Below, piece after piece: positions 25,700 to 33,560 of a DNA stretch of 64,000 nt (its first letter is position 1; each line of letters starts with the position of its first letter). The translations under genes and the position numbers were made by a program. Origin of the DNA: Acidimicrobiia bacterium (lineage in GTDB: Bacteria > Actinomycetota > Acidimicrobiia > IMCC26256 > JAOSJL01); the NCBI GenBank assembly GCA_027494115.1, contig JAOSJL010000001.1, positions 2,085,218 through 2,149,217 of the forward strand. Reading direction: 5' to 3'. Below the pieces are notes generated by a model that made no database searches, was not told the DNA's origin, and was given only the letters and a program-made list of their open reading frames with translations.

Positions 25700-26770
25700 A
25701 TGCGCTTCGCTCCCACCGACGACCAGATCGCGCTCGCCGACGCCGTGTCCGACCTGCTGATGCGCGAATGCCCACCCGACGCGGTCCGTGGGGCCTGGGA
25801 GACACCCGATGGACGCGTACCCGGGCTGTGGGACCGACTCGTGGAGATGGGTGTCGTCGGTATCTGTGCCGCCGAGGAGCACGGGGGCCTGGGTCTCTCG
25901 ATGCTCGACCTCGTCGGCGTGTTGGTGGAGACCGGCAGGGCGGCGGCTCCCGAACCGGTCGTCGATGTCGCGGCCGTGGCCGTCCCGCTTCTGGACGACG
26001 TGGGCGGTGAGCTCGCCGGCACCTGGGTGCCGTCTCTCGTGTCCGGTGAGGCGTCGGCGGCCGTGGGTCTGGAGCGCGGCGTTGGCGCCGGGAACGCGGT
26101 CGTCGAGAACGCGGCCGCCGCCGACGTGCTGCTCCTGGGCGCCACGGGGGTATCGGGAGACGCTGAGGTCCACCTGGTGGAGGCCGAGGCTGTCACCACG
26201 ACCGACCGGGCCTCCGTCGACGGATCCCGACGGCTCGCAGAGGTCGACTGGGAACCGACATCAGCCACCCGGATTGCCGGTCGCGAGGCGCTCGGCGTGG
26301 CCCGCGATCGCGGGAACGTGGCGACCGCGGCCGTTCTCGTGGGGCTGGGCGCGGCCATGCTCGAACGCACGGTTGAGTACGCCAAGGAGCGTGAGCAGTT
26401 CGGCAAGCCGATCGGGAGCTTCCAGGCGGTCAAGCACCACCTGGCGACCGCTGCGTTGGGTCTCGAGTACGCGCGGCCTGTAGTGGACCGCGGGGCCTAC
26501 ACGCTGGTCTACGGAGGTGACACCCGGCGCGACAGTTCCATCGCGATGGCCTACGCCGCCGAGGCAGCTCATCTGGCCGGGCGAACCGCGCTCCAGGTGC
26601 ACGGGGCCATCGGATACACCGTGGAGTACGACCTCCACCTGTGGATGAAACGGGTGTGGGCCCTGGAATCGGCATGGGGGGACGCCGCGTTCCACCGGGA
26701 GCAGGTGGCCCGCCGGGTTCTCGACAGCTCGCCGGGCGCGCAAGACTGGACCGACAAGGAGCACGCATGA
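25700..26770 (+). CDS. acyl-CoA dehydrogenase, FadE32/FadE33-like partner subunit
   Basis: The 356-residue protein is a short acyl-CoA dehydrogenase. The C-terminal part is well conserved (YAKEREQFGKPIGSFQAVKH, ALQVHGAIGYTVEYDLHLWM), while the middle beta domain is reduced and Ala/Val-rich. Such shortened subunits pair with a full-length FadE to make alpha2-beta2 steroid dehydrogenases. Its place between fadE31 and fadA6 suggests a FadE31/FadE32-type complex. I cannot decide between the FadE32 and FadE33 names. Confidence 0.8.
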   Translation: MRFAPTDDQIALADAVSDLLMRECPPDAVRGAWETPDGRVPGLWDRLVEMGVVGICAAEEHGGLGLSMLDLVGVLVETGRAAAPEPVVDVAAVAVPLLDDVGGELAGTWVPSLVSGEASAAVGLERGVGAGNAVVENAAAADVLLLGATGVSGDAEVHLVEAEAVTTTDRASVDGSRRLAEVDWEPTSATRIAGREALGVARDRGNVATAAVLVGLGAAMLERTVEYAKEREQFGKPIGSFQAVKHHLATAALGLEYARPVVDRGAYTLVYGGDTRRDSSIAMAYAAEAAHLAGRTALQVHGAIGYTVEYDLHLWMKRVWALESAWGDAAFHREQVARRVLDSSPGAQDWTDKEHA

Positions 26771-26780
26771 GGGTGGATTC

Positions 26781-27950
26781 GTGAACCCGCAGCACAACGA
26801 GGCCTACATCGTCGACGCCGTCCGTACGCCCGTTGGCAAGCGCGGGGGAGGGTTGTCTGACGTCCACCCCGCCGATCTCGGCGCGGCATCGCTGCGCGCA
26901 CTGATGAACCGCACCGGGATCGATCCCTCCGCGGTCGAGGACGTCGTGTTCGGCAACGTCGACTCGATCGGGCCCCAGGCAGGCGACATCGCGCGTACCT
27001 GCTGGTTGGCGGCCGGGCTTCCCGACGAGGTTCCCGGTACCACGGTCGACCGCCAGTGCGGCTCCTCCCAGCAGGCCGTGCACTTCGCGGCGCAGGCCGT
27101 GATGAGCGGCACATCCGACATGGTCGTCGCCGGCGGCGTCCAGAACATGAGTCAGATCCCGATCGCCTCGGCGATGACCGTCGCCGAGCAGTTCGGCTTC
27201 ACCGACCCGTTCTCGGGGTCCAAAGGGTGGCAGGCGCGCTACGGCGACCAGGAGGTGTCCCAGTTCCGGGCGGCCGAGATGATCGCCGAGAAGTGGGACA
27301 TCAGCCGTGAGGAGATGGAACGTTTCGCGCTCGAGAGTCACGAACGGGCGCTACAGGCGATCGACGAAGGCCGCTTCGAACCCGAGATCGTTCCCGTGGA
27401 GGGCGTCACCGTCGACGAGGGCCCGCGGCGCGGCACGACGCTCGAGAAGATGGCCTCGCTCGACACGCTGGTGCCCGGGGGTCGCATCACGGCAGCGGTG
27501 TCGTCACAGATCTCGGACGCCTCCGCCGCGATGCTCCTCGTCTCCGAGTCGGCACTCACGGATCACGACCTCACGCCCCGCGCGCGGATCCACCACCTCA
27601 GCGTGCGGGGTGCAGACCCCATCTGGATGCTCACCGCACCGATACCCGCCACGGCGCACGCGCTCGAGCGCACCGGCATGAGCCTCGACGACATCGACCT
27701 CATCGAGATCAACGAGGCGTTCGCCTCGGTCGTCCTGGCCTGGCAGCGCGAGACCGGTGCCGACATGGAAAGGCTCAACGTCAACGGGGGAGCGATCGCT
27801 CTGGGTCACCCCCTCGGCGCCACCGGCGTGCGGCTGATGACGACACTTCTCGGTGAGCTCGAGCGCACCGGCGGTCGCTACGGACTCCAGACGATGTGCG
27901 AGGGTGGCGGCCAGGCCAACGTCACGATCGTGGAGAACCTGCGCCGCTGA
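26781..27950 (+). CDS. fadA6: acetyl-CoA acyltransferase (thiolase) FadA6-like
   Basis: The 389-residue thiolase has the nucleophile in DRQCGSSQQAVHFAAQ near residue 93, GGAIALGHPLGATG with the catalytic His, and TMCEGGGQAN with the second Cys. AGGVQNMSQIPIASAMTV and EKMASLDTLVPGGR match remembered FadA6 of M. tuberculosis. FadA6 cleaves the 6-methyl-3,7-dioxodecane-1,10-dioyl-CoA product that IpdAB makes. It closes the echA20-to-fadA6 operon and is followed by an unusual 14-bp repeat series. Confidence 0.9.
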   Translation: MNPQHNEAYIVDAVRTPVGKRGGGLSDVHPADLGAASLRALMNRTGIDPSAVEDVVFGNVDSIGPQAGDIARTCWLAAGLPDEVPGTTVDRQCGSSQQAVHFAAQAVMSGTSDMVVAGGVQNMSQIPIASAMTVAEQFGFTDPFSGSKGWQARYGDQEVSQFRAAEMIAEKWDISREEMERFALESHERALQAIDEGRFEPEIVPVEGVTVDEGPRRGTTLEKMASLDTLVPGGRITAAVSSQISDASAAMLLVSESALTDHDLTPRARIHHLSVRGADPIWMLTAPIPATAHALERTGMSLDDIDLIEINEAFASVVLAWQRETGADMERLNVNGGAIALGHPLGATGVRLMTTLLGELERTGGRYGLQTMCEGGGQANVTIVENLRR

Positions 27951-28030
27951 GGATCTGAGCGTGAAGGGCCGAGTATGAACGACCAGACATGAAAGACCAG
28001 ACGTGAGGGACCGGACATGAGGAAGTCGAG
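27947..28030 (+). repeat. six 14-bp degenerate units, each starting NTGA, between fadA6 and the DUF35 gene
   Basis: From the fadA6 stop to the DUF35 start the sequence divides into six 14-nt units starting CTGA, GTGA, ATGA, ATGA, GTGA and ATGA, and the real ATGA start at 28031 is the seventh. The units at 27975, 27989 and 28003 are near copies (ATGAACGACCAGAC, ATGAAAGACCAGAC, GTGAGGGACCGGAC). It looks like serial duplication of a stop/start junction. Confidence 0.8.
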
Positions 28031-28504
28031 ATGAAGGAGCGCAAGCCCGCCATCGAGGGCTGGTTCACGATGGACCCTGACGCACCCGCTCTGCTCGGGA
28101 CGCGCTGCGCGGAGTGTGGGAGCTACTTCTTCCCGGCGGAGCGACGCTACTGCCGCAATCCACACTGCGCGAGCGAGAACTTCGACGACGTCGAGCTGTC
28201 TCGCCGGGGAACCGTGTGGTCGTACTCCACGAACCACTACGAGCCTCCCGCTCCGTACATGGCGCCCGATCCCTTTGTGCCCTACACCGTGGCGGCGGTC
28301 GAACTGGCCGAGGAGCGCATCGTCGTCATGGGACAGGTGGTCGGCGACCCCCGGGATCTCAGCGTCGGTTCCGAGGTGGAGTTGGTTCTCGACACGCTCT
28401 TCGAGGACGACGAAGCGGAGCACATGGTCTGGAAGTGGCGGCCACTCGCCGGGGTCGGTGCCCGGGGCGGTCCCGCGACCGGCTCGGCCGAGGAGGTGCG
28501 CTGA
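28031..28504 (+). CDS. DUF35 OB-fold/zinc-ribbon protein, thiolase partner
   Basis: The 157-residue protein has a rubredoxin-like zinc ribbon (CAECG near residue 25, then CRNPHC) followed by an OB-fold (GTVWSYSTNHYEPP, VVGDPRDLSVG). DUF35 proteins bind and stabilise Ltp-type thiolase-like aldolases; the ChsH2 DUF35 domain with Ltp2 is the known steroid example. It is followed 1 nt later by a thiolase-like gene, so the pair probably makes one complex. The true start among the repeated ATGA units is uncertain; 28031 fits the domain start. Confidence 0.85.
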   Translation: MKERKPAIEGWFTMDPDAPALLGTRCAECGSYFFPAERRYCRNPHCASENFDDVELSRRGTVWSYSTNHYEPPAPYMAPDPFVPYTVAAVELAEERIVVMGQVVGDPRDLSVGSEVELVLDTLFEDDEAEHMVWKWRPLAGVGARGGPATGSAEEVR

Positions 28505-28505
28505 C

Positions 28506-29723
28506 GTGGCCACAGGATCAGCTACCCGCGACCGCGACATCGCCGTTCTCGGCGTCGGCATGCACCCCTGGGGAAAGTGGGGACGGAACTTCGTCGACTA
28601 CGGCCTCGTGGCGGCCCGCGACGCGCTCGCCGACGCCGGTCTGGAGTGGCCGGACATCCAGTTCGTGTCGGGTGCCGACACCATGCGCAACGGGTACCCG
28701 GGTTACGTGTCGGGCGCCACGTTCGCGCAGGCCCTCGGCTGGTCGGGAGCGCGTGTCGCGAGTTCGTACGCAGCATGCGCGTCGGGTGCGACCGCGCTGT
28801 CGGTCGCGCGCGCCCAGATCCTGGCGGGTCTGTGCGATGTCGCGCTCGTCATCGGCGCCGACACCACGCCCAAGGGATTCCTCGCGCCCAACGCGGGGGA
28901 GCGGGGTGACGATCCCGACTGGCTGCGTTTCCGGCTCCTCGGCGCTACGAACCCCACCTATTTCGCGCTGTACGCCCGCCGCCGGATGGAGCTCTACGGT
29001 GCCACCGAGGCCGACTTCGCTGCCGTCAAGGTGAAGAACGCCCGCCACGGGCTCACGAACCCGAATGCCCGCTACCGCAAGGAGTTCACGCAGGAGGAGG
29101 TGCTCGACTCGCCGATCGTGGCCGACCCGCTGCGCCTCTTCGAGATCTGCGCCACCAGCGACGGGGCAGCCGCCGTTGTCGTGTCCAGCACCGAATTCGC
29201 CAAGCGCCACGGCGATGCGTCGGGTTCCCCAATCCGCGTGGCGGCCGTCTCCACGGTCACTCCGCAGTTCCCGAACACCGTGATCGAGATGCCGAACTTC
29301 TCGACCGACTCCGCAGCCGGTGCGCCGGCTCCCGAACACGGCTTCCGTGACTCCATCGCTGCGGCCGCGTACGAGGAAGCCGGGCTGGGCCCGGAGGATC
29401 TCGACGTGGCGGAGGTCTACGACCTCTCGTCCGCTCTCGAACTCGACTGGTACGAAGACATCGGTCTGTGCGAGCAGGGCGAGGCCGAGAAGCTCCTCAA
29501 CAACGGCGACACCACCATCGGAGGACGCATTCCGGTGAACCCCAGCGGCGGGCTCGCCTGCTTCGGCGAGGCCGTCCCCGCGCAGGCGCTGGCGCAGGTG
29601 TGCGAACTCACCTGGCAGCTGCGCGCGCAGGCCGGCGACCGCCAGGTCGAGAACGCCTCGGTGGGGCTCACGATCAACCAGGGCCTGTTCGGCCACGGCT
29701 CGTCGGTGATACTCACCCGGTGA
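28506..29723 (+). CDS. thiolase-like aldolase/lipid-transfer protein (Ltp family)
   Basis: GTG 28506 begins a 405-residue nonspecific lipid-transfer thiolase-like protein: DIAVLGVGMHPWGKWGRNFV, SSYAACASGATALSVARAQI, EICATSDGAAAVVV and NPSGGLACFGEAVPAQALAQ. ACASG is at the position of the thiolase nucleophile, so a Cys is kept here, unlike many Ltp proteins. With the DUF35 protein upstream it likely cleaves or condenses acyl-CoA side chains. It follows the steroid C/D operon on the same strand; the exact substrate is unknown. Confidence 0.85.
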   Translation: MATGSATRDRDIAVLGVGMHPWGKWGRNFVDYGLVAARDALADAGLEWPDIQFVSGADTMRNGYPGYVSGATFAQALGWSGARVASSYAACASGATALSVARAQILAGLCDVALVIGADTTPKGFLAPNAGERGDDPDWLRFRLLGATNPTYFALYARRRMELYGATEADFAAVKVKNARHGLTNPNARYRKEFTQEEVLDSPIVADPLRLFEICATSDGAAAVVVSSTEFAKRHGDASGSPIRVAAVSTVTPQFPNTVIEMPNFSTDSAAGAPAPEHGFRDSIAAAAYEEAGLGPEDLDVAEVYDLSSALELDWYEDIGLCEQGEAEKLLNNGDTTIGGRIPVNPSGGLACFGEAVPAQALAQVCELTWQLRAQAGDRQVENASVGLTINQGLFGHGSSVILTR

Positions 29724-29751
29724 GAACGTCGTCTGATACTGGAGGTTGAGC

Positions 29752-30129
29752 ATGCACCCGTTCCGACAAGGGGTGGAATCCCGTGACCTCGAGGCGATGT
29801 TGGCGACGTTCTCGCCCGACATCGTCGTGCACTCACCGGTCCTCTTCAAGCCCTTCGAGGGGATCGAGACCGTACGGGCGGTGTTCGAGATCCTCGTCGA
29901 GGTCTTCGAGGACCTGCACTACACCGACGAGATGACCGACGCGAACGGCACGACGGCCCTCGTCTTCGAAGCCCGTGTCGGCGACCGTTCCCTGCAGGGC
30001 ATCGATCTCCTGCGCCACAACGCCGACGGGCGTGTCAACGACTTCACCGTCTTCGTGCGGCCGCAGTCGGGTCTCCTCGCGCTCGGCGACGCAGTCGGCG
30101 CCCGCCTCGGCGACCTGCGGCCGACGTGA
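29752..30129 (+). CDS. SnoaL/NTF2-like small protein
   Basis: The 125-residue protein has the cone-shaped NTF2-like fold features: FRQGVESRDLEAMLATFSPD then DIVVHSPVLFKPFEG and GIDLLRHNADGRVNDFTVFV. Ketosteroid isomerases and polyketide cyclases share this fold, but I cannot assign catalytic residues. ATG 29752 has a GGAGG site at proper spacing; TTG 29746 is too close to it. Being last after the Ltp/DUF35 pair, it may isomerise or bind a steroid-like compound. Confidence 0.7.
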   Translation: MHPFRQGVESRDLEAMLATFSPDIVVHSPVLFKPFEGIETVRAVFEILVEVFEDLHYTDEMTDANGTTALVFEARVGDRSLQGIDLLRHNADGRVNDFTVFVRPQSGLLALGDAVGARLGDLRPT

Positions 30130-30140
30130 GCCGAGGACAA

Positions 30141-30163
30141 GCGCCGCAGGTATCCTGCGGCGC
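30141..30163. terminator. strong hairpin between convergent genes
   Basis: GCGCCGCAGG and CCTGCGGCGC form a perfect 10-bp stem with loop TAT just past the SnoaL-like stop. There is no T run. A second short hairpin (GGCGCC-GAA-GGCGCC, 30186-30200) follows. Both lie between convergent genes and could act in both directions. Confidence 0.6.
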
Positions 30164-30217
30164 CCGAGGCGTGGCCCAGCGGCCCGGCGCCGAAGGCGCC
30201 AAGAGCGGCTAGAGCGC

Positions 30218-31062
30218 CTAGTTCTCTGTCAGCGCCGCATAGCGGTCGAGGATCGGGAGCACGTCGTCGGATCCGGCCGATGGAATCCGCAGGACGACCT
30301 CGGTGATTCCGAGCCCTGCGTAGTGCTCCAGCTTCCCCTCGTCGGGAACCGTGCCGAACGGAACGACCTGCAGGCCCGACGGGTCGCGCCCCGCGGCCTC
30401 GAACGCACGACTGAGGTCGGGGATCCGTTCAACGAGCCCGCTCCCGCCGATGGGGATCCATCCGTCGCCGTACTCGGCGATCGCCTCGAAGAGCCGCGGC
30501 CCGCCACCGCCTCCGATGAGGACCGGGGATTGGGGCGCTGAACCGGTTTGGGCCAGGACCACGACGGCGCGAGTCTCACGAACTCGCCGTCGAACGTGGC
30601 TTCCTCGTCGGACCAGAGTCGGCGAATCGTGAGCATCTTCTCCCGCACGACATCGCGCCGCCGGGAGAACTCGACTCCGTGGTCGGCCATCTCTTCGACG
30701 TTCCACCCGAAACCGATTCCGAACACGAAACGCCCCGACGTGAGGTGGTCGAGGGTGGCCACCGCCTTGGCGGTCACGATCGGGTCGCGCTGTGCCACGA
30801 GGCTCACACCCGTCCCGAGCCGCAGCGTCTCCGTGGCGGCACCAGCCGCGGACAGGGCCACGAAGGGGTCGAGAGTGCGGCGGTACTCCTCGGCCAGCAC
30901 CTCGTCTCCCGTGGGGGGAGGCGTCGTGCGACTCGTCGGGATGTGGGTGTGTTCGGGGAGGTAGAGCGACCCGAACCCCCGGTCCTCGGCGGCACGCGCG
31001 AGATCCACGATGTCCATGGAGGTGTCGGTCGCGAACATCGTGATCCCGAGGCGCATCGTCAC
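30218..31062 (-). CDS. LLM-class F420-dependent oxidoreductase (frameshifted), Rv3520c-like
   Basis: The N-terminal frame (GTG 31062) has LGITMFATDTSMDIVDLARA, SLYLPEHTHIP and FGIGFGWNVEEM. The C-terminal frame continues as SPVLIGGGGGPRLFEAIAEY and IPIGGSGLVERIPDL. One missing C in the run at 30532-30535 separates them; adding it joins WPKPVQRP to QSPVLIGG. The fold is a luciferase-like TIM barrel that normally uses F420. A protein of this kind (Rv3520c) belongs to the mycobacterial steroid regulon. It is the last gene of the MerR-CoA-transferase operon. Confidence 0.8.
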
Positions 31063-31104
31063 ACGGCATTCCTCACGCAGGGTCCCTCACGCAGAGTCCC
31101 TCAC
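31049..31104 (-). repeat. four 14-bp units starting GTGA between the CoA-transferase stop and the LLM start
   Basis: Read on the minus strand, GTGAGGGACTCTGC, GTGAGGGACCCTGC, GTGAGGAATGCCGT and GTGACGATGCGCCT follow one another exactly at 14-nt spacing. The first TGA is the CoA-transferase stop and the last GTG is the LLM start. Same unit length and phase as the series at 27947. Confidence 0.85.
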
Positions 31105-32312
31105 ACCAGGAACCGGTCGCGGTAGTCGTCGTCGAGCGCGTAGGTGATGCCATCGCCTGCGAGGGCATCGACCGCCGCGTCGTCGTGGCCGAGCTCCGCC
31201 AGGATCTCGCGAGTGTGTTCGCCACAGAGGGGAGGCGGGCCCTGGATCTCTCCGGGCGTGTCGGAGAGATCGATCAGTGTCCCGAACTGTCGCATGAGGC
31301 CGCGAATCGGGTGCACGTACTCGGCCACGAGCCCGAGCCGAACGTTGTCGTCGTCGAAGAGTGCCAAACGGCCGTTGTGGGTGTCGACGGCGACTTCGTT
31401 GGGGACGCCGGCCGCATCGAGCGCCCACGTCCACTGGAGGGCGGTACGCGTCCGGAACACGGGTTCGAGCTCGGCGTCCAGGGCCTCGCGGTTGTCCGCG
31501 CGAGCCGTTTCGTCCGCGAAGCGGGGGTCGTCGCCGAGGTCGTCGCGTCCGAGGGCGCCGAACAGGGAGTGCCAGTGCTCGTCGCGCACGGCCACGACCT
31601 GTATCCAGCCCTCCTGCGTCTCGTAGAGGCGGTAGCCGGGCCCGAATCCCGTCTGTGCCTTGTCGAGTGTGGGACGAGACGCGGGTTCCCCACCCACGAG
31701 AAAGGCGTCGGATGTGAAGAGCGCCCCGCCGTTGAGCAGCGACGACCACACGTCCATACCCTCACCGGTGCGGTGCCGGTGGTACAGCGCCAGGAGGACT
31801 CCGACCACCGACAACAGCGCGTTCGACGCGCCGCACATGCCGAACCGGTAGTACAGCGGCGGATTCCCGGCGTCGACGGGCCCTGCTTCGTGCTCGAGTC
31901 CGGACGCAGCCTGGTAGAGAGGGTCGAGGCCGCCGAAGCGCGACAGCGGCCCCTCCTTGCCGTACGCCCACGTGTTGCAGTAGATGAGATCGGGCTTCAG
32001 TTCCCGAAGCCGTTCGTAGTCGAGACCCAGACGTTCGGCCTTGCCCTGCGTCATGTTGTGGTGGACGACGTCGGCTGTCGCGACCAGTTCGTGGGCGATC
32101 TCGAGCCCCCGCGGTGTGCGGACGTCGAGCGCCAGCGAGCGCTTCCCCCGCTGGCAGCCGAAGAACGGCCCCGCGGCGCCGCGCATGGCGTCACCTGTGA
32201 TGGGCTCGACCTTGATCACATCCGCGCCGAGATCGGCGAGGATCATGGGCCCGAACGGGCCGGCCAGGTACTGACCGAAGTCGAGCACGCGCACCCCCTC
32301 CAGTGCGTGCAT
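31101..32312 (-). CDS. CaiB/BaiF family CoA-transferase (copy 1)
   Basis: ATG 32312 starts a 403-residue class III CoA-transferase: GVRVLDFGQYLAGPFGPMIL, LGADVIKVEP, RGKRSLALDVRTPRG and ATADVVHHNMTQGKAERLGL. HNMTQGK replaces the common ENFRPG near the catalytic Asp region of this family. The enzyme moves CoA between acyl groups. It is the third CoA-transferase in the operon, 1 nt after copy 2, so the copies are probably co-expressed. Acceptor and donor are unknown. Confidence 0.85.
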   Translation of the reverse strand: MHALEGVRVLDFGQYLAGPFGPMILADLGADVIKVEPITGDAMRGAAGPFFGCQRGKRSLALDVRTPRGLEIAHELVATADVVHHNMTQGKAERLGLDYERLRELKPDLIYCNTWAYGKEGPLSRFGGLDPLYQAASGLEHEAGPVDAGNPPLYYRFGMCGASNALLSVVGVLLALYHRHRTGEGMDVWSSLLNGGALFTSDAFLVGGEPASRPTLDKAQTGFGPGYRLYETQEGWIQVVAVRDEHWHSLFGALGRDDLGDDPRFADETARADNREALDAELEPVFRTRTALQWTWALDAAGVPNEVAVDTHNGRLALFDDDNVRLGLVAEYVHPIRGLMRQFGTLIDLSDTPGEIQGPPPLCGEHTREILAELGHDDAAVDALAGDGITYALDDDYRDRFLV

Positions 32313-32313
32313 G

Positions 32314-33528
32314 TCAGCCCTCCGTTCCCGCCGCGCCGGTATTCGTGGCAGTTCCGGCAGCGGCGGCCTCAGCAGTGGCTTCGAAGACGGCGCCGATCGC
32401 AGGTTCGTCGAGGCCCGCTTCTGTGAGGACCTCGCGCGTGTGCGCTCCCGGTTTGGGCTGAGGTCCCTGGATCGCACCCGGAGCCCCCTCGAGGGTGAAG
32501 GGCACGCCGATCTGGGTCGTCTCGCCGAGCACGGGATCGTCGACGGTCGCCACCATGCCATTGGCGATGAGTTGGGGGTGGTCGAACATCTCCGCGGGCC
32601 GCACAATGGCCTCGGCCCCGAGATCGTTCTCGTGGAACTCGCCGACGAGATCGTCGCGGCGGCGGGACCGGTAGGCGGCCGCTCGGGACTCCTCGATCGC
32701 CCGCTTCTCCTCAGGTGGCAGTGCCATGAAGGTCCACATGTCCCCGACGTCGGGCAGGCCCAGCAGCTGATCCTCGGTCTTCTTCGGCTTCAGTCCATTC
32801 ATGGCAGCGGCGTGGATCCACTCGTCATGAGCACACTCGAAGACGGAGCTCTGGTGGACTCCCGGCGGTGACGTCTTGGCCATCAGGCTGTGGTGGGCGG
32901 CGGCATCGTGTTCGACGTGCTGCCAGATCTGTGTCGTGTAGAGGAACGCGCCCTGGAGGAGTGATGTGCGCACGTGCTGGCCGCGGCCGGTCTCCTCGCG
33001 CGCGACGAGTGCCGCCGAGATGCCGATGCTGACGAGGAAGAGAGCACCCATGCTCGGCATCGGCATCGGCATGAAGATCGGGCCGGGCCGCCAACCCCAC
33101 TGGTCCCATTGCTGGCCCGACGCTGCCGCGACGAGTGCGTCGTAGCCGGGCCTTCCGGCGTTTCGATGCCCGTCGGGATACGCGGGACAGGAGCAGTAGA
33201 TGAGCCGTGGGTGTTGCCCGGCAATGTCGTCGTAGCCGAACCCGAGGCGCTCCGTGACCCCTGGCCGGAAGCTCTCCACGACGACATCGGCACTGTCGAG
33301 GAGCGCGTGGAAGGCATCGCTGCCCGCTGTGGACTTGAGATCGAGCACGACGCTGCGACGGCTCCGGTTCCAGACGTGGTAACCGGCATACGCGCGGAAC
33401 GGGTCACCGCCGGGTGGCTCGACCTTGACCACGTCGGCGCCCTGTTCGGCGAGCAGCAGGACACCGAGCGGCCCCGCCGCACCCCAGGTGAGATCGAGGA
33501 TGCGCACCCCCTCGAGAACGCCGGCCAT
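32314..33528 (-). CDS. CaiB/BaiF family CoA-transferase (copy 2)
   Basis: ATG 33528 gives a 404-residue class III CoA-transferase (GVRILDLTWGAAGPLGVLLL, GADVVKVEPPGGDPFRAY, DSADVVVESFRPGVTERLGF). VESFRPG carries the usual motif before the CoA-binding site. The tail is Ala/Thr/Gly-rich and ends irregularly (TAEAAAAGTATNTGAAG). It sits between the fused copy and copy 1 in the operon. A heteromeric enzyme with a neighbour is possible. Confidence 0.85.
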   Translation of the reverse strand: MAGVLEGVRILDLTWGAAGPLGVLLLAEQGADVVKVEPPGGDPFRAYAGYHVWNRSRRSVVLDLKSTAGSDAFHALLDSADVVVESFRPGVTERLGFGYDDIAGQHPRLIYCSCPAYPDGHRNAGRPGYDALVAAASGQQWDQWGWRPGPIFMPMPMPSMGALFLVSIGISAALVAREETGRGQHVRTSLLQGAFLYTTQIWQHVEHDAAAHHSLMAKTSPPGVHQSSVFECAHDEWIHAAAMNGLKPKKTEDQLLGLPDVGDMWTFMALPPEEKRAIEESRAAAYRSRRRDDLVGEFHENDLGAEAIVRPAEMFDHPQLIANGMVATVDDPVLGETTQIGVPFTLEGAPGAIQGPQPKPGAHTREVLTEAGLDEPAIGAVFEATAEAAAAGTATNTGAAGTEG

Positions 33529-33560
33529 TCTCACCTCCCCGCCATCATCTGAGCGCGCCG

